From assembly GCF_024298825.1 (NCBI RefSeq), contig NZ_CP101153.1, forward strand, positions 124,001 through 188,000: a stretch of DNA of 64,000 bases. The letters run 5' to 3'. The position numbers were made by a program, and so were the translations under genes. Below are positions 53,487-63,373 of the stretch, in pieces. Under the pieces are notes generated by a model, which was given only the letters and a program-made list of their open reading frames with translations, was not told where the DNA came from and made no database searches. Within the stretch, counting starts at the first letter, position 1, and every line of letters starts with the position of its first letter. The DNA is from Haloglomus salinum. Its GTDB lineage: Archaea; Halobacteriota; Halobacteria; Halobacteriales; Haloarculaceae.

Positions 53487-55103
53487 ATGGACAACCGACT
53501 GGAACAGGCCCCGATAGGGGTCATCGAGACGACGACCGCGGGAGCGGTCGTGGCGGTCAACGGGACCGCCGCGAGGATGATCGAGAGCGACCCCGAGGCG
53601 CTGCGGGGGGCCGACCTCCGGGACCGGTTCCCCCGGTCGGCAGCCGGGACCCTCCGGGAGGTGTTCGACGACGGGCCGACCTCGCGGTCGTTCGAGGAGT
53701 ACTACCCGCAGCTGGACCGGTGGCTGGCGGTCGATATCCAGGTGGAGGAGACGGTACTGGTGTACGTCCGCGACCGCACCGAGGCCCACGAGGAGGCCAG
53801 GCAGGTCGAGCGACTGGAGCGGCGACTGGACCGGATCGAACGGATCAACACGCTCGTCGTGACGGTGCTGCAGCGGGTCATCGGCGCGTCGGACCGAGGG
53901 GATATCGGCCGGACGGTCTGTGAGGGCCTGGGCGGGACCGACCTGTACCGGTTCGTCTGGGTCGGCGAGCGCGAGTTCCCCGACGAGCGACTCCGGTCGC
54001 TCGCCGCCGCGGGGGACGCGCCCGACCTGCGCAACCGGATCGACGACGCACTGACGGACGGGCGGGCACTCCCCGAACAGGAGGCCGTCACGGAGGGGGA
54101 AACACGCATCGTCGACGCCATCGCCGAGGACGATGCCGTCCCGCGGGCGGTCCGCCAGGCGGCGTTCGGCCACGGCCTCCGGTCGTGCCTCGCGGTCCCG
54201 CTGGCGTACGAGGGGACCGTGTACGGCGTCGTGTCGGTGTACTCCGGCCGGGAGGAGGGGTTCAGCGAACAGGAGCGGGTCGGCCTCGAGACGCTCGGGC
54301 GCATCGCCGGGTTCGCCATCAGGGCGCTCCGCCAGGAGGACCTGCTGGTGGCCGACACCGTCACCGAGGTGACCCTCGCGGTCCGCGAGGAGACGGTCCC
54401 GTTCGTCCGGGTCGCCCGTGAGGCGGGCTGCCGGCTGTCGCTGGACGGGGCCGTCCCACGGGGTGACGGTGCCGTCGTCTGCTATCTCGGGGCCGACGAC
54501 GACGAGGCGGCCATCGCGGAGCTGCTCCGCGACCACGCGGCTGTCACCGATGTCAGGTGGGTCCGGTCGGAGGGGGACCCGCTCCTGCAGGTCACGGTCA
54601 CCGGCGAGACGCCGGTCACCACGCTGGTCGCCTGGGGAGCGACGGTCCGGACGGCCGAGTACACCGCGGACGCGGTTCGGCTGGTCGCCGAGGCGCCGCC
54701 CGACGGCGATGTCCGCCGGATGGTCGAGACCGTCGACGACACGGCCGGCGAGACCACCCTCGTGTCGAAGGAAGAGCGCACCCGGACCGCCGACACGGCC
54801 GAGGCATTCCACGACGCACTCGACGAGCGGCTGACCGACCGACAGCGGACGGTCCTGCGAACCGCTCACCTGTCGGATTACTTCACCTCGCCGCGGGGGA
54901 GCACGTCCGAGGAGGTGGCAGAGACGCTGGACATCGCGGGGTCGACGATGCTGTACCACCTCCGACGGGCGCAGCAGGAGCTGGTCGATGCCTTCTTCGA
55001 GGCCGCCAGGGATGCAGCCGCGACCGACGGTGCGCCCACCACGGCGGACGGTGACCACGCCACGGCCGAGGGGAACCACTCCACCAGCGACGACGACCGC
55101 TGA
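53487..55103 (+). CDS. Bat-like regulator: PAS, GAF and HTH_10
   Basis: 538 residues. An N-terminal PAS-like domain (APIGVIETTTAGAVVAVNG), a coiled stretch, a GAF domain (LNTLVVTVLQRVIGAS is at its start, ending GFAIRAL near 285), a bacterioopsin-activator-type middle domain (about 290-430), and a C-terminal HTH_10 (LTDRQRTVLRTAHLSDYFTSP, SEEVAETLDIAGSTMLYHLRRAQ). It has the layout of Bat, which senses light or redox and activates target genes. A low-complexity Asp/Thr/His tail ends the protein. It probably receives input from HK3 in the operon. Confidence 0.9.
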   Translation: MDNRLEQAPIGVIETTTAGAVVAVNGTAARMIESDPEALRGADLRDRFPRSAAGTLREVFDDGPTSRSFEEYYPQLDRWLAVDIQVEETVLVYVRDRTEAHEEARQVERLERRLDRIERINTLVVTVLQRVIGASDRGDIGRTVCEGLGGTDLYRFVWVGEREFPDERLRSLAAAGDAPDLRNRIDDALTDGRALPEQEAVTEGETRIVDAIAEDDAVPRAVRQAAFGHGLRSCLAVPLAYEGTVYGVVSVYSGREEGFSEQERVGLETLGRIAGFAIRALRQEDLLVADTVTEVTLAVREETVPFVRVAREAGCRLSLDGAVPRGDGAVVCYLGADDDEAAIAELLRDHAAVTDVRWVRSEGDPLLQVTVTGETPVTTLVAWGATVRTAEYTADAVRLVAEAPPDGDVRRMVETVDDTAGETTLVSKEERTRTADTAEAFHDALDERLTDRQRTVLRTAHLSDYFTSPRGSTSEEVAETLDIAGSTMLYHLRRAQQELVDAFFEAARDAAATDGAPTTADGDHATAEGNHSTSDDDR

Positions 55104-55114
55104 CCGGTCGCCGG

Positions 55115-55690
55115 CTACCTATCGATTCCAGAGAACGACGAGAGCAGTTCCTCCGCCTCGGGCAGCAGGCTCCGGACCCGGGTCTCGATCTCCGCGAGGT
55201 GCTCCTCGATGTCGGCGAGCCGCTCGTTGTTCGCGGTCTCCTCGGGCAGGAGCTCCGCGGCGACGACCGCCCGCTTCGACTCGAGCTGGAAGTACTCCCC
55301 GAGCAGCTCGTACGCGAGCACCCGGCACTGCTGATCTACGGCGGCGTAGAGGTCCTCGCGCTCGACGGGTTTCGAGAGGTAATCGTCGAACGGCATGTCC
55401 AGCACGCCCAGGTCGGGGTCGATCGCCGTCACCATTATCACCCGGGTCCGGAGCTCCCGTTCCCGGAGCCGGTCGAGCACCTCGTCGCCCGACAGGCCCG
55501 GCATGTGTCGGTCGAGCAGCACCACGTCCGGTTGGTGTCCGCCATCGACGGTGTCGAGTGCCTCCTCCCCCCCGTACGCGACGGTCACGTCGGCGACGTC
55601 CTCGAGCCGGAGTGCGTAGGCGTCCGCGACGCGCTTCTCGTCGTCGACCATAAGCACCGACGGCTCCCTCACCCGCATCTCCTCACCCAT
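55115..55690 (-). CDS. HalX-domain response regulator
   Basis: 191 residues. A receiver domain (VLMVDDEKRVADAYALRL; phosphoacceptor Asp in VVLLDRHMPGLSG; Lys in YLSKPVERED) is followed by a HalX-type helical domain of about 70 residues (VLAYELLGEYFQLESKRAVVA), seen mainly in haloarchaea. It has no DNA-binding domain, so it probably passes a signal by protein contact. The ATG at 55690 was preferred to 55858 because the extension is low-complexity; a TATTA box sits about 30 nt upstream. Confidence 0.9.
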   Translation of the reverse strand: MGEEMRVREPSVLMVDDEKRVADAYALRLEDVADVTVAYGGEEALDTVDGGHQPDVVLLDRHMPGLSGDEVLDRLRERELRTRVIMVTAIDPDLGVLDMPFDDYLSKPVEREDLYAAVDQQCRVLAYELLGEYFQLESKRAVVAAELLPEETANNERLADIEEHLAEIETRVRSLLPEAEELLSSFSGIDR

Positions 55691-55863
55691 TCTATCGTCC
55701 GGTACGACCTCATCGTAGTAATATCCCGGGTCCCGAGCCGGAGAGGCCTCCGCCGACCGCTCCGGGCCCGGAGCCCCCGTCGAGTGGCTGCCGTCGGGTG
55801 GCCGGTCGCGAGCCGGTGCCGCGGACGATGAGCGGCCCGGACGAGGGCTCGGGCCCATCTCTG

Positions 55864-55879
55864 CATTACTAGAGTGGGT
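55864..55879 (+). promoter_or_regulatory. TAGAGTG motif upstream of the winged-helix gene
   Basis: CATTACTAGAGTGGGT, 60-70 nt before the ATG at 55935. It resembles the motif at 52223-52240. Confidence 0.35.
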
Positions 55880-55934
55880 GGTCGGCAGGAGTTGCGCATG
55901 GTAGCACCGGACTACAGGGGGCTATCGTGGGTGG

Positions 55935-56354
55935 ATGGAGATGAAGATGCGAGACGATAGCCCTCCCCTCCGCCCGTCGGCCGATACCCCGAGTCAGCGT
56001 TCCGGCGGCTCCGAGCTGACGGTCGACGCCGACGAGTTCCTGTCGCTCCTCGGTGACGAGTACACCCGAGAGATACTGACCACGCTCGGTGAGCAGTCCC
56101 TGTCGGCTCGAGAGATCGTCGACCGTTCGACCGTGTCGCGCCCGACGGTGTACCGCCGCCTGGACCGCCTGGAGGAGGCGGGACTGGTCGAGACGACGAT
56201 GAGCCTCCACCCGGACGGCCACCACCGGAAGGAGTTCCGCATCGTCGTCGAACGGGTCGAGCTGCGGCCCGGGGACGATACCCTGGTCGCCGGGGCGGAT
56301 TACCGGACGGCCGACAGCTCGGACGAGCGCCTCCCCGTCCACGCCTCGGACTGA
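55935..56354 (+). CDS. Winged-helix (ArsR-like) transcriptional regulator
   Basis: 139 residues. Residues 35-90 are a winged helix (FLSLLGDEYTREILTTLGEQ, SAREIVDRSTVSRPTVYRRL, DRLEEAGLVETTMSL). It lies 6 bp before a small membrane protein gene that leads to HK4, so it may be part of the same transcription unit. Starts at 55941 or 55947 are also possible. Confidence 0.82.
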   Translation: MEMKMRDDSPPLRPSADTPSQRSGGSELTVDADEFLSLLGDEYTREILTTLGEQSLSAREIVDRSTVSRPTVYRRLDRLEEAGLVETTMSLHPDGHHRKEFRIVVERVELRPGDDTLVAGADYRTADSSDERLPVHASD

Positions 56355-56359
56355 CCCGC

Positions 56360-56581
56360 ATGAACGTCTCCAGAATCGCTGCCCCGCTCTACCCGCTCGG
56401 CCTGGTCCTCGCCAACCTCAGCGCCGGGGTGGGGCTCTACGAGACGGGAGCACTCGGGTTCTCGTTGCTCCTCTGGCTCAGTGGGGGGCTGGTGCTTCTG
56501 GGGCTCGCCCTCTCGGTCGGCCACAGCCTGACCGGCTCGCTGCAGGACCCGGTCGAGGACCGGCGGTGGATGCCCTTCTGA
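56360..56581 (+). CDS. Small two-TM membrane protein
   Basis: 73 residues with two hydrophobic segments (APLYPLGLVLANLSAGVGLY, FSLLLWLSGGLVLLGLALSVG) and a short charged tail. It resembles the DUF7521-type proteins that follow winged-helix regulators in haloarchaea, though I cannot confirm the family. Confidence 0.65.
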   Translation: MNVSRIAAPLYPLGLVLANLSAGVGLYETGALGFSLLLWLSGGLVLLGLALSVGHSLTGSLQDPVEDRRWMPF

Positions 56582-56725
56582 GGTCGGTCCCCTGCCGGGC
56601 CTGCGGACGAACCGCTGCGGGCGTCGGCGTGGCCCCCGTGACCGACCGTGGGCGAAGGGTTAACAATCTTGCCTCCCACCGCCGCATATGGCCGGGAGGA
56701 GCTACGACTCCCGTCGATTCAGGAC

Positions 56726-58573
56726 ATGAGCCGCGTCTCCCTCCTCCCGGACCCCGTCCGTTCACGATACGCGCTGAAGCTGCTCGGCGTCGCCCTGGTC
56801 ATCGTCCTCGTGATAACGGCGCTTACGACGATGACCGTGCTCCAGATCTCCGATCGTGTCCGGGACAACCAGCTCCAGTCGGTCGAGACGAACGCCGAAC
56901 TCGAGGCCCGTGCGCTCGGCCAGTGGATCGATGGCAAACAGCAGGTGGTGCGGACGCTCTCGAATCACGAGGGGGTGACACCGGTCTCGGAGAACCGCAC
57001 CCAGGCCACGCTCGTGAGCGAACTCGACACGCTCTCCGACGAAACGGCCTCGCTCTCGGTCGTCGAGCGACGCCCGGACGTGTACTCCAACGGGACGGAC
57101 GAACCCATCGTCGCCAGCACCGAGACACGGCTGGTCGGCCGGCCCCTGTCGGCGACCGATATCGACTGGAAGCCGACGGTCGGGTTCAACTTCGATGACA
57201 CCGACGACGTGACCCTCTCGTGGGTGTACACGGACGGCAACGACACCCTGGTGGCGCTGGCCTCGCCGACGCCGGACGGCGACCACGTGCTGGTCGCCGA
57301 GTACCGAACCAGCGCCCGGGCCGAGCGGTTCACCAGTGCCATCTCCGGGACCGAGACCCTCGTCCTCGGGGGGTTCACCGGCTACGTCCTGTTCGACGAG
57401 AACGAATCCAGTGGAATCACCCCCTACGAGGGTGACCGGGACAGCACGGCCATCGGGCGAACCATCCTCGCCTCCGAACCGGGCACCGAGATACGCGGGT
57501 CGGTGCTCACCGACACCGAGGTCAAAGGGTACGCCAGCGTTCCGGGGAACGAGGTCGACTGGGTGGTCATCAAGGAGGTACCGCGGGCGACGGCCCTGGC
57601 AGTGACCGATCGCGTCCAGCGTGACCTCTGGCTGCTGGTCGGGCTCGTCCTGCTCGGCTTCGGAGTCGTCGGAGTCGTCATCCAGCGGGGGCCGATCCGG
57701 TCGATACAGCGGTTAGCGGAGCAGGCGAACGCGATCGCCGAGGGTGACCTCACCGCCACCATCGACACCGGCGACCGGCGTGACGAGGTCGGCGAACTGC
57801 GGGCGGCATTCAGCAACACCAAGGAGTACATCCGGACGATCACCGAGCAGGCCGATGCCCTCTCCAGGCAGGAGTTCGACGACGACAGTCTGGACGCCGA
57901 CATCCCCGGTCGCGTCGGGGACTCGATGGCGACGATGCGGGACGACCTGCAGCAGTTCATCACGCGACTCGAGGTCTTCAACCGCATCCTCCGCCACAAC
58001 CTCCGGAACCAGCTCGATATCATCAACAGCCACGCGGAGGTACTCACCGACGACGAGCATCGGGAGGCGATCCTCGCGGCGACCGACACGCTGGCCACGA
58101 TAGGAAACCGCGCCCGCCGCATCGACCACATCATGTCCAAGGAGCTCCGGCCGACGAGGGTCGACCTCGCCGACCGGGTGGAGGCAGCACTGACCGATGT
58201 CGAGACCGAGGATGTGAGCGTCGAGGCATCCGTCCCCGACGGGGTCAGGGTCGTCACCGATGCGGAGATACTCGCCATCGTTCTCCGGAGCCCGCTGGAG
58301 AACGCGGTCGCCTACGGTGGCTCGAGCGTCACCGTGTCGGCCGCATCGACCGACACGGGCTGTCTCATCGAGATCTCCGACGACGGGCCGGGGATTCCCG
58401 CGGCCGAACTGGAATCGCTGGCCGCCGAGCAGGAGACGGCGCTGCAACACGGTCGAGGGCTCGGCCTCTGGGAACTGAAGTGGGGCGTCGACGGACTCGA
58501 CGGGACCCTCTCGTTCGAGACCGACGACGGGACGACGGTGACTATCGAACTGCCGGATCTCGACCGGGAGTGA
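56726..58573 (+). CDS. Membrane sensor histidine kinase with Cache-like and HAMP domains (HK4)
   Basis: 615 residues. Two membrane segments (about 16-38 and 290-312) bracket an extracytoplasmic domain that looks like a double Cache fold. HAMP follows (QRLAEQANAIAEGDLTATID), then a coil, H-box RILRHNLRNQLDII, N-box SPLENAVAYG, G1 DDGPGIPAAE and G2 GLGLWELKW. It is the only kinase here with a clear extracellular ligand domain. The ATG at 56726 precedes a positively charged N-terminus; ORF extension upstream is weak. Confidence 0.87.
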   Translation: MSRVSLLPDPVRSRYALKLLGVALVIVLVITALTTMTVLQISDRVRDNQLQSVETNAELEARALGQWIDGKQQVVRTLSNHEGVTPVSENRTQATLVSELDTLSDETASLSVVERRPDVYSNGTDEPIVASTETRLVGRPLSATDIDWKPTVGFNFDDTDDVTLSWVYTDGNDTLVALASPTPDGDHVLVAEYRTSARAERFTSAISGTETLVLGGFTGYVLFDENESSGITPYEGDRDSTAIGRTILASEPGTEIRGSVLTDTEVKGYASVPGNEVDWVVIKEVPRATALAVTDRVQRDLWLLVGLVLLGFGVVGVVIQRGPIRSIQRLAEQANAIAEGDLTATIDTGDRRDEVGELRAAFSNTKEYIRTITEQADALSRQEFDDDSLDADIPGRVGDSMATMRDDLQQFITRLEVFNRILRHNLRNQLDIINSHAEVLTDDEHREAILAATDTLATIGNRARRIDHIMSKELRPTRVDLADRVEAALTDVETEDVSVEASVPDGVRVVTDAEILAIVLRSPLENAVAYGGSSVTVSAASTDTGCLIEISDDGPGIPAAELESLAAEQETALQHGRGLGLWELKWGVDGLDGTLSFETDDGTTVTIELPDLDRE

Positions 58574-58785
58574 CGAGGGGCCCCGTTCCCCGCCGAGCGA
58601 CGGGTGAGGAACCCGTTGGATTCCGCCGGCCCTGTCCAGTGAGCCGCCCCACCGTGGGTTGTTCGTGGGGGTGAGACAGCGCGTCCAGGCGCGGCAGGGG
58701 CGTTCCCTCCATCGGTATTGGGAGCCTCCACGGGCCCGCCATCGGGTCATCGGACCCCCGGCAGGGTCGTCGACCGAGAGCGCCG

Positions 58786-60909
58786 CTACGCCAGGAAGAC
58801 GTGGCGCGGCCGGTCGGCCAGCACCTCGCGGCCCCACTCGACCGTGTCGCGGAACGCGTCCGAGCGGAAGAACGCCATCGCGTCGTCGCGCGAGCGCCAC
58901 TGGCTCGCGATGAACATGTCGTTCTCGTCCTCGCGGTTGACCATCAGGTCCGTATCGAAGTGGCCCTCCATGTCGGCGAGCATCCCGCCCACGTCACCGA
59001 AGGTGTCGACGAACTCGCCCCGGTAATCCGGTTTCACGGTGTAGAACATCCCCATCGTGCCGAAGCCGGACTCCTCGCCGGCCCGCTCGACGACGCCGGG
59101 CAGGTCTGCGAGGAAGCCACTCGCGGTATCGGCGGCATCGGCGGTGTCCCAGATGCTGACCACGGCGGTCCGGTCGCCGTTCCCGTGGCTGGCGTCGCCG
59201 TCCTCGCCGCCCTCGCCGGGCGCCCCACGCGCGTCGTACAGCGCCGTCTTGACGTGCGTGTCGTAGTGGTCGAACCGCTCGCGCATCCCGAACACCTCGT
59301 CGGCGAGTTCCCCGGCGTCGGCCTCGGAGTAGAGGACGACCGCGTACACGTCCTCGCCGTGGGGCTGCCCGGCGTAGACATCCAGGTCCTGGAGTTCCTC
59401 CCGGAGTGACTCCGTCTCCGCGTCGTCGGTGCCCGCGGTACCGTCCTCAGCGTCCGCGTCGCCGTGTTCGCCGTCGGCCTCGTCGGCCGCATCCTCGTCG
59501 GCGGCGTTGTCGCCGCCCGGGAGCGGGCCGCCGACGCCGCGCTCGACGTCGGTCAGGTCGCCGAGGAAGCCGCTGGCGGTGTCGGCTGCCCGCTGGTTCG
59601 CCCACAGACTGATGGCCACCGAGCGGCCCTGGTCGGCCCGCACCGTCGTCAGGACGTGCGTGTCGTAGTGGTCGAAGTTGCTCCGGAGCCCGTCGACCTC
59701 CTCCATCAGTGCCTCCGCGTCGGCGTTCGAGTAGAAGACGAGTCCGTAACCCGCCCCGGAGTGGTCGTCGGTGTCGACACCGAGGCTCTGTATCTCCCGC
59801 TGGATGGCCTCCTGCTGTATCTCCTCGTGCGGGGCCTCGTCGGGGGTCTGCGGCCGGCCGCCGCCACCGGTGTCGGGGTGGTCGCCGTCCGAGTCGTCGC
59901 TCGTCTCGGCTGCGTCACCGCTCTCGCCGGCGGCGTGGGGATGCCCGCCGTCGTCGCTCGCCTCGCCGTGTGCGTGGCTCCCGTCCTCGTCACCGTGCGC
60001 GTGGCTGACTGGTGTCGACTCGTCACCATGCGCGTGTTCGGCCTCGGCGCTGCGCTCGCTCGCGGGCGCGTGGCCGGTCGTGTCCGCACCCTCGCTCCCT
60101 CCGTCGCTGGGGACGGCCTCGCCCGCGAACAGCGCGGGCAGGTCCGCCGGCGGGAACCGCTGGCCGAAGTAGAACGTACCGAACTCGGCGTAGCGCGAGG
60201 ATGAGGGGTCGAACCGCATCTCGTACAGGAGCTTCTTGATCTGGGTCGGGTCGTCGGCGAACAGCGTGACGCCCCACTCGTGGTCGTCGAGGCCGACGCT
60301 CCCGCTGATGATCTGGGTCACCTTGCCGGCGTACTCGCGGCCGATATCGCCGTGGGCGCTCATCAGGTCCGCGCGCTCGTCGAACGGGAGGTCGTACCAG
60401 TTGTGGTCCGGGCCGCGGCGCTTGTCCATCGGGTAGAAGCAGACGTGCGCCATGTCCGGAATCTCGGGATAGATGCGCTGTTGCATGTAACGGCGCATCC
60501 CTGCATCCTCGACGTTCTCGAGGCCCGCGTCCAGGTCGTCGTGCATGTAGCCCGAGACCTCCGTCACGGAGAGGTAGGAGTCGGTCTGCTCGGTGTAGCC
60601 GGCCAGCGCCGTCCCCTCGAACGCGCGCTCGGCGCGGTCCAGCGCCGCCAGCGTCGGCCGGAGGTGCAGCACCATGAAGTCGGCCTTGTGGCCGACGACG
60701 GAGAAGACGGCCGTGCCGCCGTCCTCGCCCTCGACGTCGGCGAGTGCCGCGTGGCGTTCGAGGTAGTCGACACCCTCGTCCAGTGCACGCTGGCGCTCGC
60801 GGTCAGGCGCGTCGCGCCACGCGTCCCAGTCCACACTTCGCAGGTCGTGGAGCACGTACCAGCCCTCCTCCGTCGGCGGGGCCCGTCGACGTTCGGCGTC
60901 GTCGCTCAT
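58786..60909 (-). CDS. Chlorite dismutase-like/ABM fusion heme protein (PitA type) with extra domains
   Basis: 707 residues. Residues 1-250 are a chlorite-dismutase/HemQ-like domain, with likely heme-ligand His186 (LMSAHGDIGREYAG). Residues 270-360 are a His/Asp/Ser-rich linker (HAHGDE, SHAHGDE). Two homologous ferredoxin-like repeats follow (about 380-460 and 510-610), both with FDHYDTHV and AADTASGFL. A C-terminal ABM (antibiotic biosynthesis monooxygenase) domain (about 615-700) ends the protein. Haloferax PitA is a known Cld-ABM fusion. The middle repeats make this version longer. Function in heme or peroxide chemistry is inferred. Confidence 0.85.
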   Translation of the reverse strand: MSDDAERRRAPPTEEGWYVLHDLRSVDWDAWRDAPDRERQRALDEGVDYLERHAALADVEGEDGGTAVFSVVGHKADFMVLHLRPTLAALDRAERAFEGTALAGYTEQTDSYLSVTEVSGYMHDDLDAGLENVEDAGMRRYMQQRIYPEIPDMAHVCFYPMDKRRGPDHNWYDLPFDERADLMSAHGDIGREYAGKVTQIISGSVGLDDHEWGVTLFADDPTQIKKLLYEMRFDPSSSRYAEFGTFYFGQRFPPADLPALFAGEAVPSDGGSEGADTTGHAPASERSAEAEHAHGDESTPVSHAHGDEDGSHAHGEASDDGGHPHAAGESGDAAETSDDSDGDHPDTGGGGRPQTPDEAPHEEIQQEAIQREIQSLGVDTDDHSGAGYGLVFYSNADAEALMEEVDGLRSNFDHYDTHVLTTVRADQGRSVAISLWANQRAADTASGFLGDLTDVERGVGGPLPGGDNAADEDAADEADGEHGDADAEDGTAGTDDAETESLREELQDLDVYAGQPHGEDVYAVVLYSEADAGELADEVFGMRERFDHYDTHVKTALYDARGAPGEGGEDGDASHGNGDRTAVVSIWDTADAADTASGFLADLPGVVERAGEESGFGTMGMFYTVKPDYRGEFVDTFGDVGGMLADMEGHFDTDLMVNREDENDMFIASQWRSRDDAMAFFRSDAFRDTVEWGREVLADRPRHVFLA

Positions 60910-61158
60910 ACCCCACCCTTGTCCCCCGGTGGTCAGGGGTCTTGCGGTTCGGAGTTCGATGAGGGTGAATCACCGTTCCGCTCACGTTGGGGCAGTCGTC
61001 CGTTGTTGGGTCGGCCCCGTTGAAACCCTCAGCACCTGATAGGAACAGCTTGCTGACTATAGAGAGTGAGTTCAGCAGCGGTCAGTGTCCATCTCACCGG
61101 AAGACGGTGAGTCAAACTGGTAGAGTGGGCGGGCAATCCTTTTGCCTGATGGGCGGAC

Positions 61159-63267
61159 TCAGTGGCCGGACCGGCGAGAATAGATTCCCACCGCAACCAA
61201 TACCAAGAGCGCGGTGAGCAGCCCGAATCCGGCCCCCGTCTCGCTGGTCGCCGTGCTACCCGCGTCGGGAGACTGCTGTGACCGTTCGGTTGGTGTGTCC
61301 TGCCCCCGAGTGTACGTCACGGAGACGGTGGTCCGGTGGGTCATCTCGCCTGCGTGAATCTCGAGTGTGTGACTGCGCTTGCCGGCGTCCGATACAGCGG
61401 GATCGAAGACGGCAACGCCACTCTCGTTGGTCGATTGCCGTCGCTCACCAAGCCGGACAGTGGCGTCAGCAACCGGAGTACCACTCACCTCCGCGACCGA
61501 TATGGCGACCGACCCATTCTCGACCGATGCAGTGGCCGATAGCGAGTCATCAAGCCCACCGTAATGAGTGACGGTGGTCTTGCTATTGTTGCGCTTGAAT
61601 AGATAGAACTCACCGTCCCGAACCTGGACTGCACTCACACTTTCATCCGTTCGGAGGGAGGCCGGGAGCCGCCCCACAATCTCCTCGTGTTCGGGATCGT
61701 ACACCGTGTAGTTCCCCTTGACGCGGCCGAAAGACCGCTCGCCGGCAATACGCGTGTTGTTGCGGGGGAACTGTGGGACGAGGACGAGGCCATCTTGTGT
61801 CACCTTCATCTGCTGCACGCGGCCGGGCGCGTAGGGGAGTTCGTCGACGGTTTCGTTCGTCCGGAGGTCGATGACCTCCGCGGGCCCGGAACTTCCGTCC
61901 CTGGCATAGATGTCGGCGGGTGAGACGACTACCGCGTAGTCACCACCAGCGCCGACCCGATAATCTCGGTAGGAGGGTGCCCAGCGGTCTTCGTGGGTTC
62001 CCGTCGTAATTCGCTGGGCGGCGATTTGACCTGTTTCAATGTCGACAATCCGGACGCCTCGACTGCGGTATTTACCGGATTTCGATCTGCCGCTCATCTT
62101 CACGACAGCATACTCACCATTCTGAGTCAGGAACTGGAAGTCGCTGAAATCACCACCGATACGCTCCCCATCGAGTTCTGTGAGATGAAAGCTAGTTGCT
62201 GACTCATTGTAGAGGGACATCGTGGCTCCTGTCCGCAGGTTAATCGCCCCGTTATGCCCATAGAGGGTGTTGTTGTGTCGTACGGCTGTCTCGATGGCCG
62301 TCTGGTTCAGTCGCCACTCTGCCTTGCCAGTAGTGACGTTGTACGCGACGAGATCGCTCCCGGCGATAATGACTGTCCCGGAGCCAACCCCGTCGTAGAC
62401 GCTCGTCGGGCCGAAATCAGGGGGAGCAAAGGGAACGACATCGCTGTTTGCTGGGTTCCAGACGGGACGGCCCGTCTCTGCAGGCTGGTCGGTGAGCCCA
62501 ACGACAGACTGGAAGATGATTGGATACCCCGTCTTCGAAACGCGGGGTTCATACGCCGCGACCCGGGCTTCAGTAGAGACATACTCCTCGCCCCTGACGG
62601 CCGAGATATTCTCAGGAGGCTCGACGACGTGATTCGTCCAGTCCGGGATGGCGAAATAGAGGTTCTGATTCGCCGTCATAACGTAGTACCCGCCTGCCGT
62701 TACGACCGCACTCGGGTCCGTCGTAATCGTCGGGTAGCCGCCAATAGTGGCATTCGCACGGCTGTGCCACGTATCCGTCTCGAGGTCGTAGGCGAAGGGA
62801 CCGAACGTCGTCCCGACCGCTAGCGTCCCGCGGTCGGTGTATCGGACATGCTCGCTTCCTGGTTGAACGAAGTCACTAATATCCGATTCAGCCGTCGCCG
62901 CATATTGACCGACTAACAACTCTCGATTCAGAAACCGCTGGCCGTTCGGCCGAGAAACTGTATGGGCGGTACGCGTTGTTGCGTCGTAATAATAGAGGTG
63001 TGTCCCGTCGATCTGGTAGAACGCCGCGCGGTCGTCGGACGACTGCTTCAACCCGGTTTCGGTAGCAAACCCCCTCGTGGTGGCAGTCGTATGGCTGTCG
63101 TTGAGCGCAACCGTGTCTTCGACGGTCCCATTCACCGCAGCGACTGTGGATGACTGCTGTGTCGCATCAACGACTGCGTGCTGGTTAAGAGCAACAACAC
63201 CTGTGGCCGGCACGATGAGTGCTGTCACGGTCAACAACGCAATCAGCATTCCCCCCCGTCTCCTCAT
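61159..63267 (-). CDS. Secreted beta-propeller-like protein with variant C-terminal sorting tail
   Basis: 702 residues. It has a Sec signal (GGMLIALLTVTALIVPATGV) and a long region of repeated beta-strand units that suggest a PQQ-like propeller (TTDPSAVVTAGGYYVMTANQN, SDLVAYNVTTGKAEWRLNQT). After a Ser/Thr-rich stretch it ends ETGAGFGLLTALLVLVAVGI then RRSGH. That is close to the PGF-CTERM tail that archaeosortase processes, but GAGFG replaces PGFG. It is AT-richer than its neighbours and next to an IS, so it looks acquired. Confidence 0.78.
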   Translation of the reverse strand: MRRRGGMLIALLTVTALIVPATGVVALNQHAVVDATQQSSTVAAVNGTVEDTVALNDSHTTATTRGFATETGLKQSSDDRAAFYQIDGTHLYYYDATTRTAHTVSRPNGQRFLNRELLVGQYAATAESDISDFVQPGSEHVRYTDRGTLAVGTTFGPFAYDLETDTWHSRANATIGGYPTITTDPSAVVTAGGYYVMTANQNLYFAIPDWTNHVVEPPENISAVRGEEYVSTEARVAAYEPRVSKTGYPIIFQSVVGLTDQPAETGRPVWNPANSDVVPFAPPDFGPTSVYDGVGSGTVIIAGSDLVAYNVTTGKAEWRLNQTAIETAVRHNNTLYGHNGAINLRTGATMSLYNESATSFHLTELDGERIGGDFSDFQFLTQNGEYAVVKMSGRSKSGKYRSRGVRIVDIETGQIAAQRITTGTHEDRWAPSYRDYRVGAGGDYAVVVSPADIYARDGSSGPAEVIDLRTNETVDELPYAPGRVQQMKVTQDGLVLVPQFPRNNTRIAGERSFGRVKGNYTVYDPEHEEIVGRLPASLRTDESVSAVQVRDGEFYLFKRNNSKTTVTHYGGLDDSLSATASVENGSVAISVAEVSGTPVADATVRLGERRQSTNESGVAVFDPAVSDAGKRSHTLEIHAGEMTHRTTVSVTYTRGQDTPTERSQQSPDAGSTATSETGAGFGLLTALLVLVAVGIYSRRSGH

Positions 63268-63373
63268 GTGTGGGTACGTCCTCGGTGTGTCACATCATTC
63301 CATCGGAAGTTGAGATGAGATACGCGACCGACTCGTGCCCTCGGCCTTGTTTAGACGCTCGAAATCATCCGAT

